Shown here one piece after another: positions 10,593-20,200 of a stretch of 64,000 nucleotides of DNA. Source of the DNA: Bacteroidales bacterium. Lineage in GTDB: Bacteria; Bacteroidota; Bacteroidia; Bacteroidales; P3. The notes beneath the pieces were generated by a model. It made no database searches, was not told the origin of the DNA, and worked only from the letters and a program-made list of their open reading frames with translations. Position 1 is the first letter of the stretch; every line of letters starts with the position of its first letter. A program made the position numbers and the translations under genes. Location of the stretch: assembly GCA_017960475.1 (NCBI GenBank), contig JAGCZH010000018.1, positions 1-64,000 on the forward strand, in the 5' to 3' direction.

Positions 10593-11126
10593 TCATATCG
10601 TTAACATGGGATTATTTTGTAATGCATCGACTAAAGGATGATAGACATTACGATCTTTAACTTCGGTTATGGTGTTCACTTTCTTCCCCGCATCTTTGGA
10701 GGATGCACCACAATGATATTTTTTTTCGGTTGCTGTACCATAGTCCAGAATGATGTACCTGTCATGAAAGATACCATTAGCCTTGCGGAAAGGTTTCCTT
10801 GTACCACCCCAGCTTGAAGTCAAATTTTTTGACATCAAGTTGCCATCAATCTTTTTTTCGTCTGATATATATATAGTTGAATTGTTTTCTAAGGTCAATT
10901 TTTTTGACCTTAGAATATTTTCGTACTCCTCTTTGGCCAACTGGAAACGGAAGTCTTCGTCAAACTTCTGGATGTTATTCTTTACCTGCTGGTTGAACGC
11001 TTTTGTAGTATATCCATAGATAGTAGCCAAGTCTGCGTCAAGCATTACCTTGACACCTCGTACCTCATAAATATACTTTTTGAGGTTGTCATGATTATCT
11101 ATGTGTTGCAGATTGTTGGTAGGCAT
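10593..11126 (-). CDS. ORF6N-domain protein, apparently internally deleted (177 aa)
   Basis: Residues about 15-85 match the ORF6N DNA-binding domain typical of phage and mobile-element proteins: VRGVKVMLDADLATIYGY, then TKAFNQQVKNN and FRFQLAKEEYE. The usual next block (TSSWGGTRKP followed by an AFTEQGVAML-type segment and a coiled coil) is cut short. Here TSSWGGTRKPF runs straight into FHDRYIILDYG and YHCGASSKDAG, which I recognise as the C-terminal end of longer family members. This looks like an in-frame internal deletion of a protein that is usually about 250-300 residues. Its stop overlaps a possible start of the giant gene downstream by 4 bases. It may be a decayed mobile-element gene or a shortened regulator. 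Family assignment is fairly sure; function is not. Confidence 0.75.
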   Translation of the reverse strand: MPTNNLQHIDNHDNLKKYIYEVRGVKVMLDADLATIYGYTTKAFNQQVKNNIQKFDEDFRFQLAKEEYENILRSKKLTLENNSTIYISDEKKIDGNLMSKNLTSSWGGTRKPFRKANGIFHDRYIILDYGTATEKKYHCGASSKDAGKKVNTITEVKDRNVYHPLVDALQNNPMLTI

Positions 11127-11165
11127 GTGTTATTGTCTTATTGCCTCGTGGCTTACGTTCTGGTA

Positions 11166-11277
11166 GAAATTGAAAATTGAAAGTTATATTTATAACATTT
11201 AATCCATTATAACCTTTAGTCCTTTAATCCTTTATAACCTTTTTATCCTTTTAAAACTTTTAATCTTTTTAAACCTG
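11166..11277. repeat. A/T-rich short-period array between ORF6N gene and lipoprotein gene
   Basis: The interval starts with 7-base units of the GAAAATT type (11166-11184). It continues with loosely 8- to 9-base units of the type AACCTTT / AATCCTTT up to about 11277. The second part is the complement of the AAAAGGTT array found near 40.6 kb and 51.7 kb. I see no gene in it. Confidence 0.7.
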
Positions 11278-11285
11278 AATGGTGA

Positions 11286-13748
11286 TTATCGTTTTCGTTT
11301 GTTTTTGCTTTTGGCTCCTGTTGCGAAGGTGGGTGCGTTGTTGATGTCGTTTTGCTGCCAGGAGTAGTAGGTGCGGCCGTCGGTGGGCTTTGTCCAGGCG
11401 TTGAGAGCGTTGGCCAGCATGCCGCCTTCATATTCGTTAAGGTCGGGGTTGACCATGGAGGATACGGAGAAGTTGCTGGGGTTTATGAGGTTGCACCCTA
11501 CGTCGTAGGAGCGTGTGAAGCAGAAGGGTCCAATGGAGGCTACGTTGGTTCCACCTGCGCCGTCGTCCTCTTCACCTAGACGGCCGTAGAGGTTCGCTGC
11601 CATAATGGTCCAGCAGCATTGTACGTCGGCGCCATAGTCGATAAGGCCAACAATGCCGCCGTTGTTAATGGCGCTTTCAACGATACAGGTGTTGTAGCAG
11701 TTGTAGACTTTGCCGCTTTTGAGGTAGCCCACAATGCCGCCGGCATGGTCGGGGTTGGTCATAACGCTGGCGTTGCCGGAGATACGGTGTCCGCCATAGG
11801 TGTAGCAGTTGTATATGTAGCCTCCGTCATTGACGGCCACTATGCCGCCCATACTGCCTGTGGCGCCTTTCAGAGCCAGACGGTTGCTGCAGAAATTGAT
11901 GTCGCCCCTGTTGGTGTTGCAGATGCCACCAATGCTGCCGTTGGTGGAGAGCACAGCCACACCCGAGGAGATGCAGTTGTAGACTGTTCCGGAGGCATTG
12001 TTGTTGTAGACAATGACACCCCAGTTGCCGGTGGCGTCGATGTCGGACTTGTTAGCGGTGACGAGGCAGTTCTGTATAAGGCCGTTGTTGGTATGGCAGA
12101 TGCCTCCGATTTGGTTGCCGGTGGGTTCGGCCTCGGAGAGCGAGAAGTTGCCCTGCACGGTGCCCTGAGTGTTATTGATAAGGCAGATGCCCGCCACGTT
12201 GCCATTGGTGCTGAGGCGACCCTCGTTGGCGCAGCCGTCGATGCGGCCGTTGTTGGTGACGCAGATGCCGGCGATGTTACGATATGACGTTGTGGTGACG
12301 TTACATTTGTTGTGGCACTCTATCATGGTGCCGTTGTTGGTGCGGCACAAGGGCGAGAATGCCGATGCTCCCGATCCCAGGTTAAAGGTGCCTTTGACGT
12401 AGATCTCACGTATCTCGCCATATTGCGATATGGATTCGAAGAGTGGGTTGCCGCTGGTGTTGGTGATGCCGCCGTTGACAGCCGTAGAGGAGGAGAAATA
12501 CATGATGCCGCGGAAGTTCTGTATGCCTTGTGACCACTGGACGCTGGTGCCGTCCTTGGGGGCGTTGTAACCCTTGCTGCTAGGTGGTATGAGGCTTATG
12601 TCGGAGCGAACAACCTTGAAGTAGGTGGGGTTGGGGTCGTCGGTGCCGTGGATCTTCTGACCGTTGATGCGGCCGTCGGCTTTAGCCATCTCTTGCGCTA
12701 TGTAGAGGAGTTCCTCGGCGGTATAGATCTGGAAGGGGCGGTCTTTGGAGCCTTCGCCGACAATCATCTGACCCGATGTCGTTGTGGTGCCGTTGCCCGA
12801 TGCCACGACCTCGGAGATGCCCACAGCGGGCATCATGGTGAGGTTGCTGCGGTGTATGTTGGCGCTGAGTATTTTGACAGCCTGTTTTTGTACTCCGCCT
12901 TGCTTGCCTTTGAGGGTGACCTTGATGGTGTAGTTCATCCTTCCTGTTGTGGTGACAGGGAGAGGCAGGTAGAAGGTGAAGAGGTTGCGGCTGACGCTGG
13001 CGCTTTCGCCGCCTATGGTTTTGTTGATGTCGGTGATGGTGATGATGTTGGAGCCGCCATTGGCGGTAAGGATAGGCTCGGCGCTCTGTATGTTGGTCTC
13101 GGGTCCGTCGGCTGTTGCCGAGGGGTCGTCATGGATTTTGAACGAGCCCGCGATGGGTTTGTCTTTCGATTCAAACTCTATGGTCTCGATGGTGAAAGGT
13201 TCCGCCATGGTGCCATAGAACTCGAGGCGGAGTATTCCGCCGACGACATGGAAAATCATGGGCTCATCTGCCAGTTTGCCAGGCCGGACATAGGTCACCA
13301 TAGGTATCACTGCTTTGCCGAAGGAGGAGTCGGGGTGCTGGGCCGATTCGGAGCTTTGGCGGTAGCGTTGTGTTGTCGGCAGGTTGAGTATCCAGTCGCT
13401 GCCGGAGTAGGTGACATTCATCTCTTTAGGGAAGAAACCATAGGAGCGTTGGTCGTCATCGAAGGGGCCGCCATTGAAACGCGCCAGCTGTTCGTCGTCC
13501 TGAACAGTGGTCAGCTCACATTCCTTTTTGACATGGTCTTCCTGGAACATGTTGATGGCGTCGCCTTCCTCCCAGTAGAGGTATTTCTCGGCATGGCCCA
13601 GGTAGACCTTGCTTTCATCCTCGAGCACGACGGGTTCGATGGTTGTGCCCAGGGTCATCATTACGCCCTTGTCTTTGTGGCATCCCGTCAGGGTTGCCAC
13701 GGCAAGCAGAAAGATAAGAATCTTATTGTTTTTCATCGTTGTTGTCAT
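11286..13748 (-). CDS. Fimbrillin-like lipoprotein with GLUG-type repeats (820 aa)
   Basis: A lipoprotein signal is clear: MKNNKILIFLLAVATLTGC followed by HKDKG. An internal ATG at 13736 is an equally good start. Residues about 25-330 resemble the N-terminal part of Bacteroidales fimbrillin/Mfa-like lipoproteins (YLYWEEGDAINMF, RSYGFFPKEM). Residues about 380-790 contain repeated segments of the form GGI-x-x-x-N-x-G-x-I-x-x-C, for example GGICHTNNGLIQNC and GGIVGYLKSGKVYNCYN, which fit the GLUG motif family and suggest a beta-solenoid. The protein ends in a basic tail, KSKNKRKR. It lies 27 bases downstream of the 59-residue small gene and is probably cotranscribed with it. It may be a surface lipoprotein or pilin-like adhesin; the exact role is unknown. 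Confidence 0.8.
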   Translation of the reverse strand: MTTTMKNNKILIFLLAVATLTGCHKDKGVMMTLGTTIEPVVLEDESKVYLGHAEKYLYWEEGDAINMFQEDHVKKECELTTVQDDEQLARFNGGPFDDDQRSYGFFPKEMNVTYSGSDWILNLPTTQRYRQSSESAQHPDSSFGKAVIPMVTYVRPGKLADEPMIFHVVGGILRLEFYGTMAEPFTIETIEFESKDKPIAGSFKIHDDPSATADGPETNIQSAEPILTANGGSNIITITDINKTIGGESASVSRNLFTFYLPLPVTTTGRMNYTIKVTLKGKQGGVQKQAVKILSANIHRSNLTMMPAVGISEVVASGNGTTTTSGQMIVGEGSKDRPFQIYTAEELLYIAQEMAKADGRINGQKIHGTDDPNPTYFKVVRSDISLIPPSSKGYNAPKDGTSVQWSQGIQNFRGIMYFSSSTAVNGGITNTSGNPLFESISQYGEIREIYVKGTFNLGSGASAFSPLCRTNNGTMIECHNKCNVTTTSYRNIAGICVTNNGRIDGCANEGRLSTNGNVAGICLINNTQGTVQGNFSLSEAEPTGNQIGGICHTNNGLIQNCLVTANKSDIDATGNWGVIVYNNNASGTVYNCISSGVAVLSTNGSIGGICNTNRGDINFCSNRLALKGATGSMGGIVAVNDGGYIYNCYTYGGHRISGNASVMTNPDHAGGIVGYLKSGKVYNCYNTCIVESAINNGGIVGLIDYGADVQCCWTIMAANLYGRLGEEDDGAGGTNVASIGPFCFTRSYDVGCNLINPSNFSVSSMVNPDLNEYEGGMLANALNAWTKPTDGRTYYSWQQNDINNAPTFATGAKSKNKRKR

Positions 13749-13775
13749 CAGTTTTTTTGTTTTTTGGGGGCGTGA

Positions 13776-13955
13776 TTAAGTCCAGCTGACGTCCCATTGA
13801 CCACGTTCGTTTTCATTCTCAGCGTCGTTGATTTCGCTGAAGTGCTCGAATCTAGTAGTACCGTCGGGCGACTGCGTGAATCCCTTTTCCACCACATACT
13901 GGTAGACTTCTATCTCGGGGGGTAGGTAGGGTAGTTTCACATTACTGTTCTCCAT
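13776..13955 (-). CDS. Small 59-residue protein upstream of fimbrillin-like lipoprotein
   Basis: A complete frame runs from the ATG at 13955 to a TAA at 13778-13776. The product begins MENSNVKLPYLPPEIEVYQY and ends GQWDVSWT; it has no signal peptide or membrane segment. The core, P-x-I-E-V-x-x-x-x-V-E-K-G-F-x-x-S, is like the many tiny Bacteroidales proteins found beside fimbrillin or lipoprotein genes (a recollection, not a search). Only 27 bases separate it from the lipoprotein start, so the two probably share a transcript. The coding call rests on the conserved-looking motif, an open frame with no A/T-rich repeat character, and the operon position. The function is unknown. Confidence 0.6.
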   Translation of the reverse strand: MENSNVKLPYLPPEIEVYQYVVEKGFTQSPDGTTRFEHFSEINDAENENERGQWDVSWT

Positions 13956-13990
13956 GGCTGATAAGCAGAGGTTTTATTATTGATGGTAAA

Positions 13991-14018
13991 GTTTAGAGTT
14001 TAAAGTTTAGAGTTTAAA
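13991..14018. repeat. Heptad array GTTTAGA/GTTTAAA
   Basis: Four consecutive 7-base units alternate GTTTAGA and GTTTAAA in exact phase. The array lies in the non-coding interval 13956-14264, downstream of the 3,865-residue gene. Confidence 0.85.
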
Positions 14019-14040
14019 GAGGGAGTTAAAATTGGAGTTA

Positions 14041-14155
14041 AAGAGGGAGTTAAAGTGGAAGTAAAAATGGACAAATGAATATGTATTGTCCTGCGCGCAG
14101 CGCATAACTTCCTTTTTTACTTCCATCGAAGATTAACTTCCTTTTATTTTCCATT
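14041..14155 (+). repeat. Palindrome-core intergenic element, copy A
   Basis: This is one of three copies in the window (others near 43.4 kb and 46.0 kb). The core is CTGCGCGCAGCGCATAACTT at 14091-14110, which contains the perfect palindrome CTGCGCGCAG. The core is flanked by GGAAGTAAAAATGGA on the left and the inverted match TTTTTTACTTCCAT on the right. A shared tail, CGAAGATTAACTTCCTTTTA, follows. No coding potential is seen. It looks like a REP- or MITE-like element. Confidence 0.75.
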
Positions 14156-14200
14156 GTTTTACGTTTAAAGTTTAGAGTTTAACGTTTAAAGATGTCTCTT

Positions 14201-14259
14201 GAATTTAGAATTTAGAATTTTGAATTATGAATTATGAATTTTCACGATTCACGATTCAC
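14201..14259. repeat. Phase-locked mixed heptad array
   Basis: Eight 7-base units follow one another without a slip: GAATTTA twice, GAATTTT, GAATTAT twice, GAATTTT, CACGATT twice. The unit sequence changes but the 7-base phase is kept. The array ends 5 bases before the stop codon of the 3,865-residue gene. Confidence 0.85.
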
Positions 14260-14264
14260 TAGTT

Positions 14265-17200
14265 TTACTTCTTAATGACTTTCTTGACCACGGTGCCGTG
14301 GGCTGTTTTGACACGTACGTAGTAGGAGCCTGCCGGGTGGTCGCGGAGGTCGAAGTTCATGATGTCGCCATCGACACGGCGCAGGAGGACGCGGCGGCTG
14401 ACGTTGTCGTAGACCTCGACGCTTTGCAGTTCGCTACCCTCGACGGTGACCATGCCCCTCGTTGGGTTGGGGTAGACCTTGACGTCGGTGAGCTGGCTGC
14501 TGACCTGAGGTGTCTCGTTGTTGCTGTTGACGACATAGAGAGTGAGGAAGACCAGGGAGTCGCAGCCGTAGGCGTTGTAGAGGCTGTCGACATAGATGAA
14601 GGTGTAGATGTCGCGGTGACCCTGACCGGCGATGCCGGCGCGGATCTCCTCGTCGCTGAACTGGAGGCCGAAGCCTTCGTAGGCCTGACCGAGGACGACG
14701 CTGTCGGATACCATGGTGCTGTCGCCATTGTTGATGGTGAGCACGAGGGTGAAGGTGCTGTCGAGGTAGTCGCTGCTGTCGACGACATGGAAGATGTAGC
14801 GTCCTGACTGGTCGAAGGTGAGGCCTTCGAACTCATATTCGTAGCAGCTGACGATGTTGAGGGAGTCGTAGATGGAGATCATGTCGGGATCGCCGAAGAC
14901 CGGGTAGCCGCTGTTCTCGCCCTCGAGGTCGGAGCGCCATGTGTTGTAGTGTATCTCGTCGGAGTTGTTCTTGACCCATGCGTTGAGGACGCGGGTGAGG
15001 TTGGTGTAGCCGTTGATGCGTTCGGTGAGGCCCACCTGGTTGCCGTAGCCGCTGAAGGTCGTGGACTTCTGTATAGCACCACCGTTGAGGGTGTAGCCTG
15101 TCATCTGGCCTGCCATGCCGTCGACATAGTAGCAGTTGCTGATGCTTACATTCTGTCCGAGGTTGCCTACGAGACCGCCGACGTAATCATCGCCCTTGGT
15201 GACACCATAGACATAGTTGTTGTTCATGTTGAGAGCCTCAGCCTTACCAATCAAACCGCCGACACGGTGGTTGTTGTCGTCGGTGACGATGTGGACGTAG
15301 TTGTTGTTGTAGTTGGCTCTTTCGCCTGACTTGACATTGCGTCCTTTCTTGCCGTTGCCGTTGCCATTTCCGTTGCCGTTGGTGTTGGATGTCGTGTCTA
15401 CCTGACCTGCCAAGCTACCGATGTAGATGGCTGTGAGGTTGGTGGCGTTGAGGTCCATGTTGCCGTTGTAGATGTTGCTGCCCTCGTCGGTGCCGAAGAA
15501 GCCGCCCGCGGAGATGGCGCTACCTTTGATTTTGAGAGCGTCGCCTCTGGTGCTGAAGTTCTCGATGGTGCTGTTGAAGCCCTTGGCTACGACACCGCCG
15601 ATGATGTACTCGCCGAAGAGCGCGCCCGCGGTGAAGCTGATGTCCTTCATCGTGGTGCCGTGGGTTTCTGCGGCAAGACCACCGACTTGGTCGTTGCCCT
15701 TGATGGCGAGGTCTTGGAGACAGAAGCCCTCAAGTTCGGCGTTATCGGTGTAGCCCATAAAGCCGACACGTGTTATTGTTTTTTCGTTGACGATAATGTT
15801 GCGGATAATCGGAGCGGTGCCGTCGGCTACCTTGATGGTGCCTCTGAATGGGTTGTTGCTATTGCCGAGCGGGGTCCATTTGTATTTCTGCATGTCGACA
15901 GAGTCGAAGGCGTTGAGACCGCTGAAGTCAATAGTGATGGTGTTGTTTTGGAAGGAGTTTGCGTTCTGGTCGTTGAGGCCGTTGATGGTGCTTATGAGCC
16001 AAGCCAGACCCTCGCGGCTGGTGATGGTGACGTCGCCGTTGTATTCGCGGACATAGCCTGCGGGTTTGGAGGTGACATGCCGATACCAGTATTCTGTAGG
16101 AGCGTAGTAGACCTCGATATTGTTTTCGGCGTTGTTGTCGCGAACCACGAAATTGGTGACTGAGTCGGACGACGGGTCGAAGTTCCAAGCCATATACTCG
16201 TAACCGGGTTTAGGTTGCGGGACGAGGTGCAGTGTCGCGCCAGGGCAGAAGTCGGCGGTAGAGAGGTCGACTTCGTGGCCTACAGCGATATCGTTGGCCA
16301 GGTAGCTGTTGATACCGTTGGCGGGAGAGACAGGACGCGCGTCGGAGGGCAGCATGGTTGCTGTGACCTTATATGACTGGTAGACACGGAGGTAGCGGGG
16401 TACCATCGGGTCGGCATAGACCGTTGCCGAGAGGCCGGAGTTGGAAGCCACACGAGTGTCGTTGTAAGGTTTGCCTTGATACTTCCAAGCGTCGCGACGA
16501 TGCTCTTCGGTGTCGAAGTCGTCGGAGGCGTAGTCGTAGCCTGGGTTGTTGGTGAAGCCGGCGCGGCGGAGACCTTTACGATCCATGCCGTCCATGTCGG
16601 TGCGGTGGACCCAGCGCTGTACGTCGTCGGAGGTGTAGTCCACCACCTCGTTGCCGCCAGCGTCGTAGAATTTGTCTTCCGTGGCGTTGTAGTTGACATG
16701 GTCGTGGAAACTGCTGCTGTCGACGCCCGAGGCGTGGATGCCGTCGCCGATGCGGTAGTGGAGTTCCGAGAGGTTGGGGTTGTTATCGTGGAGCAGGAAG
16801 TTGTCGACATCCTCATGATAGGTGGCGTCGGTGACTTTGGCGACACGTACCATGAAGGGCTGTTCTACGAAGCAGCCGCTGATGTCGGTAGCCTGTACAC
16901 GGTAGAGGTAGGTGGATTTCTGTATACTCTGCGGGTGGTGGAGAGCCGTGAGGACGAGGGTGTCGACCTGGGCACGGCCACGGAGTTTGGAGTAATAGTT
17001 GGAGCTGCTGCCATCATTCATGTTAGAGATGTTGTTGCCGCCGAAAGTCTGGCGAGAACGCAGCTGATTGTCGGTGGAGAGGACAGCGGGAGTAACGCTG
17101 TTGCCTTCCTCTTCGACGATATCCTGGAGCCAGGTGTAGGTGTAGGGGAAGAAACCGCCGCCGACGCGGAAGAAGACAGAGTCGGTGGAAGCCACACAGG

Positions 17201-20200
17201 TAGCTGTCTGGTTCCAATGGTAGGCGATGCTGTCACCCTCTTTGAAGTCGTTGAAGATAACACCGTTGCATGCCGTTGTCGGGATTTGGGTGACACCCTT
17301 GCCGAAGGTGGCGCAGCGGTGCAGGTAGACCATGTTGGGGTGTACATACTCGTGGAAGAAGACGGAGACCTGGTCACCATAGCCGGGGTTGGCAGTGGTG
17401 TTGCGTGTATAGGCGACCTTGTCGTTGGGATCGATAAGGAATGATGCCTCTGCTGGAGGATATTCGGGGTTGGGGACACGCTCGGCATTCACTGTTATGT
17501 CGACAGGAATTTCGGGTGAGCGGTTGTCGATGCTATAGAAGACAGAGTCGTTGAAGAAGACATTGTTGTCGGTGGCCTGCTTGACGAGGTCGGTGGTACC
17601 GTAGGACTGGAAGACCACGGCGATGGTGTCGCGTGGGATGTAGTTCTCGAGTTGGTGGCTTGTCTCACTGTATTTATAGCCTGGGAACCACTTGCTGATA
17701 CCGATGCGTGTTGTCGCTGTCAGCTCGGTGGCGAGGCGCATGATGTCGCTCTTCTTGTCGCGGCGCACGCTGTTGGGGCATACGCCGGAGGTGCGGCTCA
17801 GGTATACGTTGTTGAGCGAATAGTACTCGGCGAAGTTGACGGTGTCGAGGATGTAGACGTCGAACAGTGTGGTGCTGCCGCCGAGTTCGTATTTCTTACG
17901 AGGTCTGACACCTGTCGCCATACCATTGCTCTTGAGGTAGTAGTTGTGTTTGATCTCGATGTCTGTAGCGGTCTTGTTGCTGGTGGCCGCGCCGAGGGTG
18001 ACAATACCGCCGTCGACATAGATACCGGCGCCGTAGTTCATGGGGTAGTTGGGGTAGTTGGCGTTGTCTACGGCATTCCAGTCGACCATGAGGTTGTCGG
18101 CGAAAAGGGTCTTGGGACCGAGGATAAGCTCAGGTTGTTTCATGCCGGGTTCTGCGATGAGAGCCACAGCGCCGCCGGGGATAACGTAGTTGGGGTTGGG
18201 GTTGTCGTTGACAGTGATGCGGTCGTCGTAGGTGTGGTTGCCGGTGTAGGTGTCGGGAATGTCGTCATCGTCAGTGTCGATCATCTCAAATCCCAGTTTA
18301 CCGTTGTTGAAGTTGTTGATGATGTGGACGTTGGTGCTGAGGTTGACGCTACCTTCCTGATGACAGTAGATGACTGGAGCATGGCTCTCGAGGAGTGTCT
18401 GAACACGGCGGGCGCGGGAGGCATAGTAAACGCCATTGGTGGCATCGTAGTACCAGTCTGTGATATTATCGCCTGCAGGTTGGCTATTGCTGCTCTCTTT
18501 GACACGGGTACAGTAGCTGCCGTTGATCCATACGTTGCGCAGCGACAGGTTGCCCTTGACATCGAAGAGGGCATGCTTGTTGGCGCGTTCCTCGCCCGGG
18601 AATGAATAGTGGCTGCCCGAGTAGCGGATAATCTGCATGATGCTGTAGTCGTCGCCCGAGAGGTTCTGGTAGGCGCCGCCGGCTTCGACGGGGACAGTCT
18701 CGAGGATGTCGATGACGTCGCCTTCACGATACATTGACGCGACATCGGAGAAGGTGCGCAGGTATTCGTCGGGGTTATTGTAGATATATGTGTTGAGTTC
18801 AATTTCAGGAGACAAAGCCACGTTGTCGGCGATACTATGTTTGAGTCTATGAGATTGTACTGTGAAACCGTTTCTGGTGAGAGTCTCGTCGGGAGCCCAA
18901 TAGATAGTGTCGCCATGCATACGGGTAAGCACATAGATCTTGAGGTCGAAGGTGCCGGAGCCCGTTGTTTTTGTGTTGGCCCAGCCGAGGTGGAGGGTCA
19001 CTGTCGCCAGACGGTTGTTGTAGCGGTTCTGGTATACCCAGTCGCCGTTGAAGTTGAGCTTGATGTCAACGGCAGCAGGTGCACGACCGTCGAGGGTGCC
19101 TATCAGAATGCCGCGTCCAGGATTGCTGATGACGGTTCTGTCGCTGGTGTGGCCTTCGCCGTTACCGTCGCTGAGGTAGTCGGTGTTGTCGTAGAAGATA
19201 GACTGGTCTCTCTTGTATGCATTCGCGCCAAGGCTTGGGTCGGGTCCCAGGAAGGTCTCGCTGTTGTTGCCTGTGGTGTTGCGAAGGTCGGCGAGGGCAG
19301 TGTTGTAGACGTCGATATTCTCGGTCTGGATGTGGTACCATCCGAGGTGGTTGGTGACGTTGTCGCTGTTGCTCTCAGAGGGGCAGACCTCGATGGAGAA
19401 GTGTTTGTTGTTGTCGATAGGAGTTTCGACGCCTTGCATGTGGAACCAGTCGTCATCGTCGATACCGCTGTTATGATCGTCGTCTGCTTCAATGTCGTTG
19501 AGAGCCCATTCGATACCCTCAATCCAGATGTCACGCTGGAGGAAGCCTGCGGGGATGGTGACTTTGCGGATATACTGGTTGGTGATACCCTCGTTGTACA
19601 TAGCCATGACGGGAGCCTCCATGTTGCCGAAATCTCTAATCACGGTGCTGATGGTAATGATTACATCAACAGGACCCACATAATTACCCTGCGAGTCGAA
19701 CTCCTGCATACGGAAGAGGATGTCGCGGGTGATGGTGTTGGTGATATTCTTATTATATGTAAGAGTGAATGTCAGAGAGGGGATGATGCCGATACCAGGT
19801 TTGACAGTAGGCGAGATGTAGCCTTCTGTCTCGGTGTACCAGCGGTTGCCTACGACGAGAGAGTAGGGCCAGCAGGTGCTGCTGCTATTGATGACACGCT
19901 CGTTGGCGTTTATTTGTCCAACGATGTCGCTGGTCCAGCAGCTGCTGTTGTCGAAAGCGGCGACATTGTTGAAGTTGGCGGGAGCGCCGGAACCGCTGTT
20001 GCTGGTGAAAGCGAGACCAAAATAGCGGTTGGGGTTGCTTGCTATGTCGGCGAAAGAGGAGTGACGGTTGCCGTCGCCAGCTTGGAAGACATAGCTGGTT
20101 CCGCCGTAGTTGTCTTTGACAAAGCCTTCGTCGACGAGGTGAAGGTCACCGCCGTTTTCCTGGTCGATGACAACCTGGTTGATGACGTAGAAGTTGCCGC

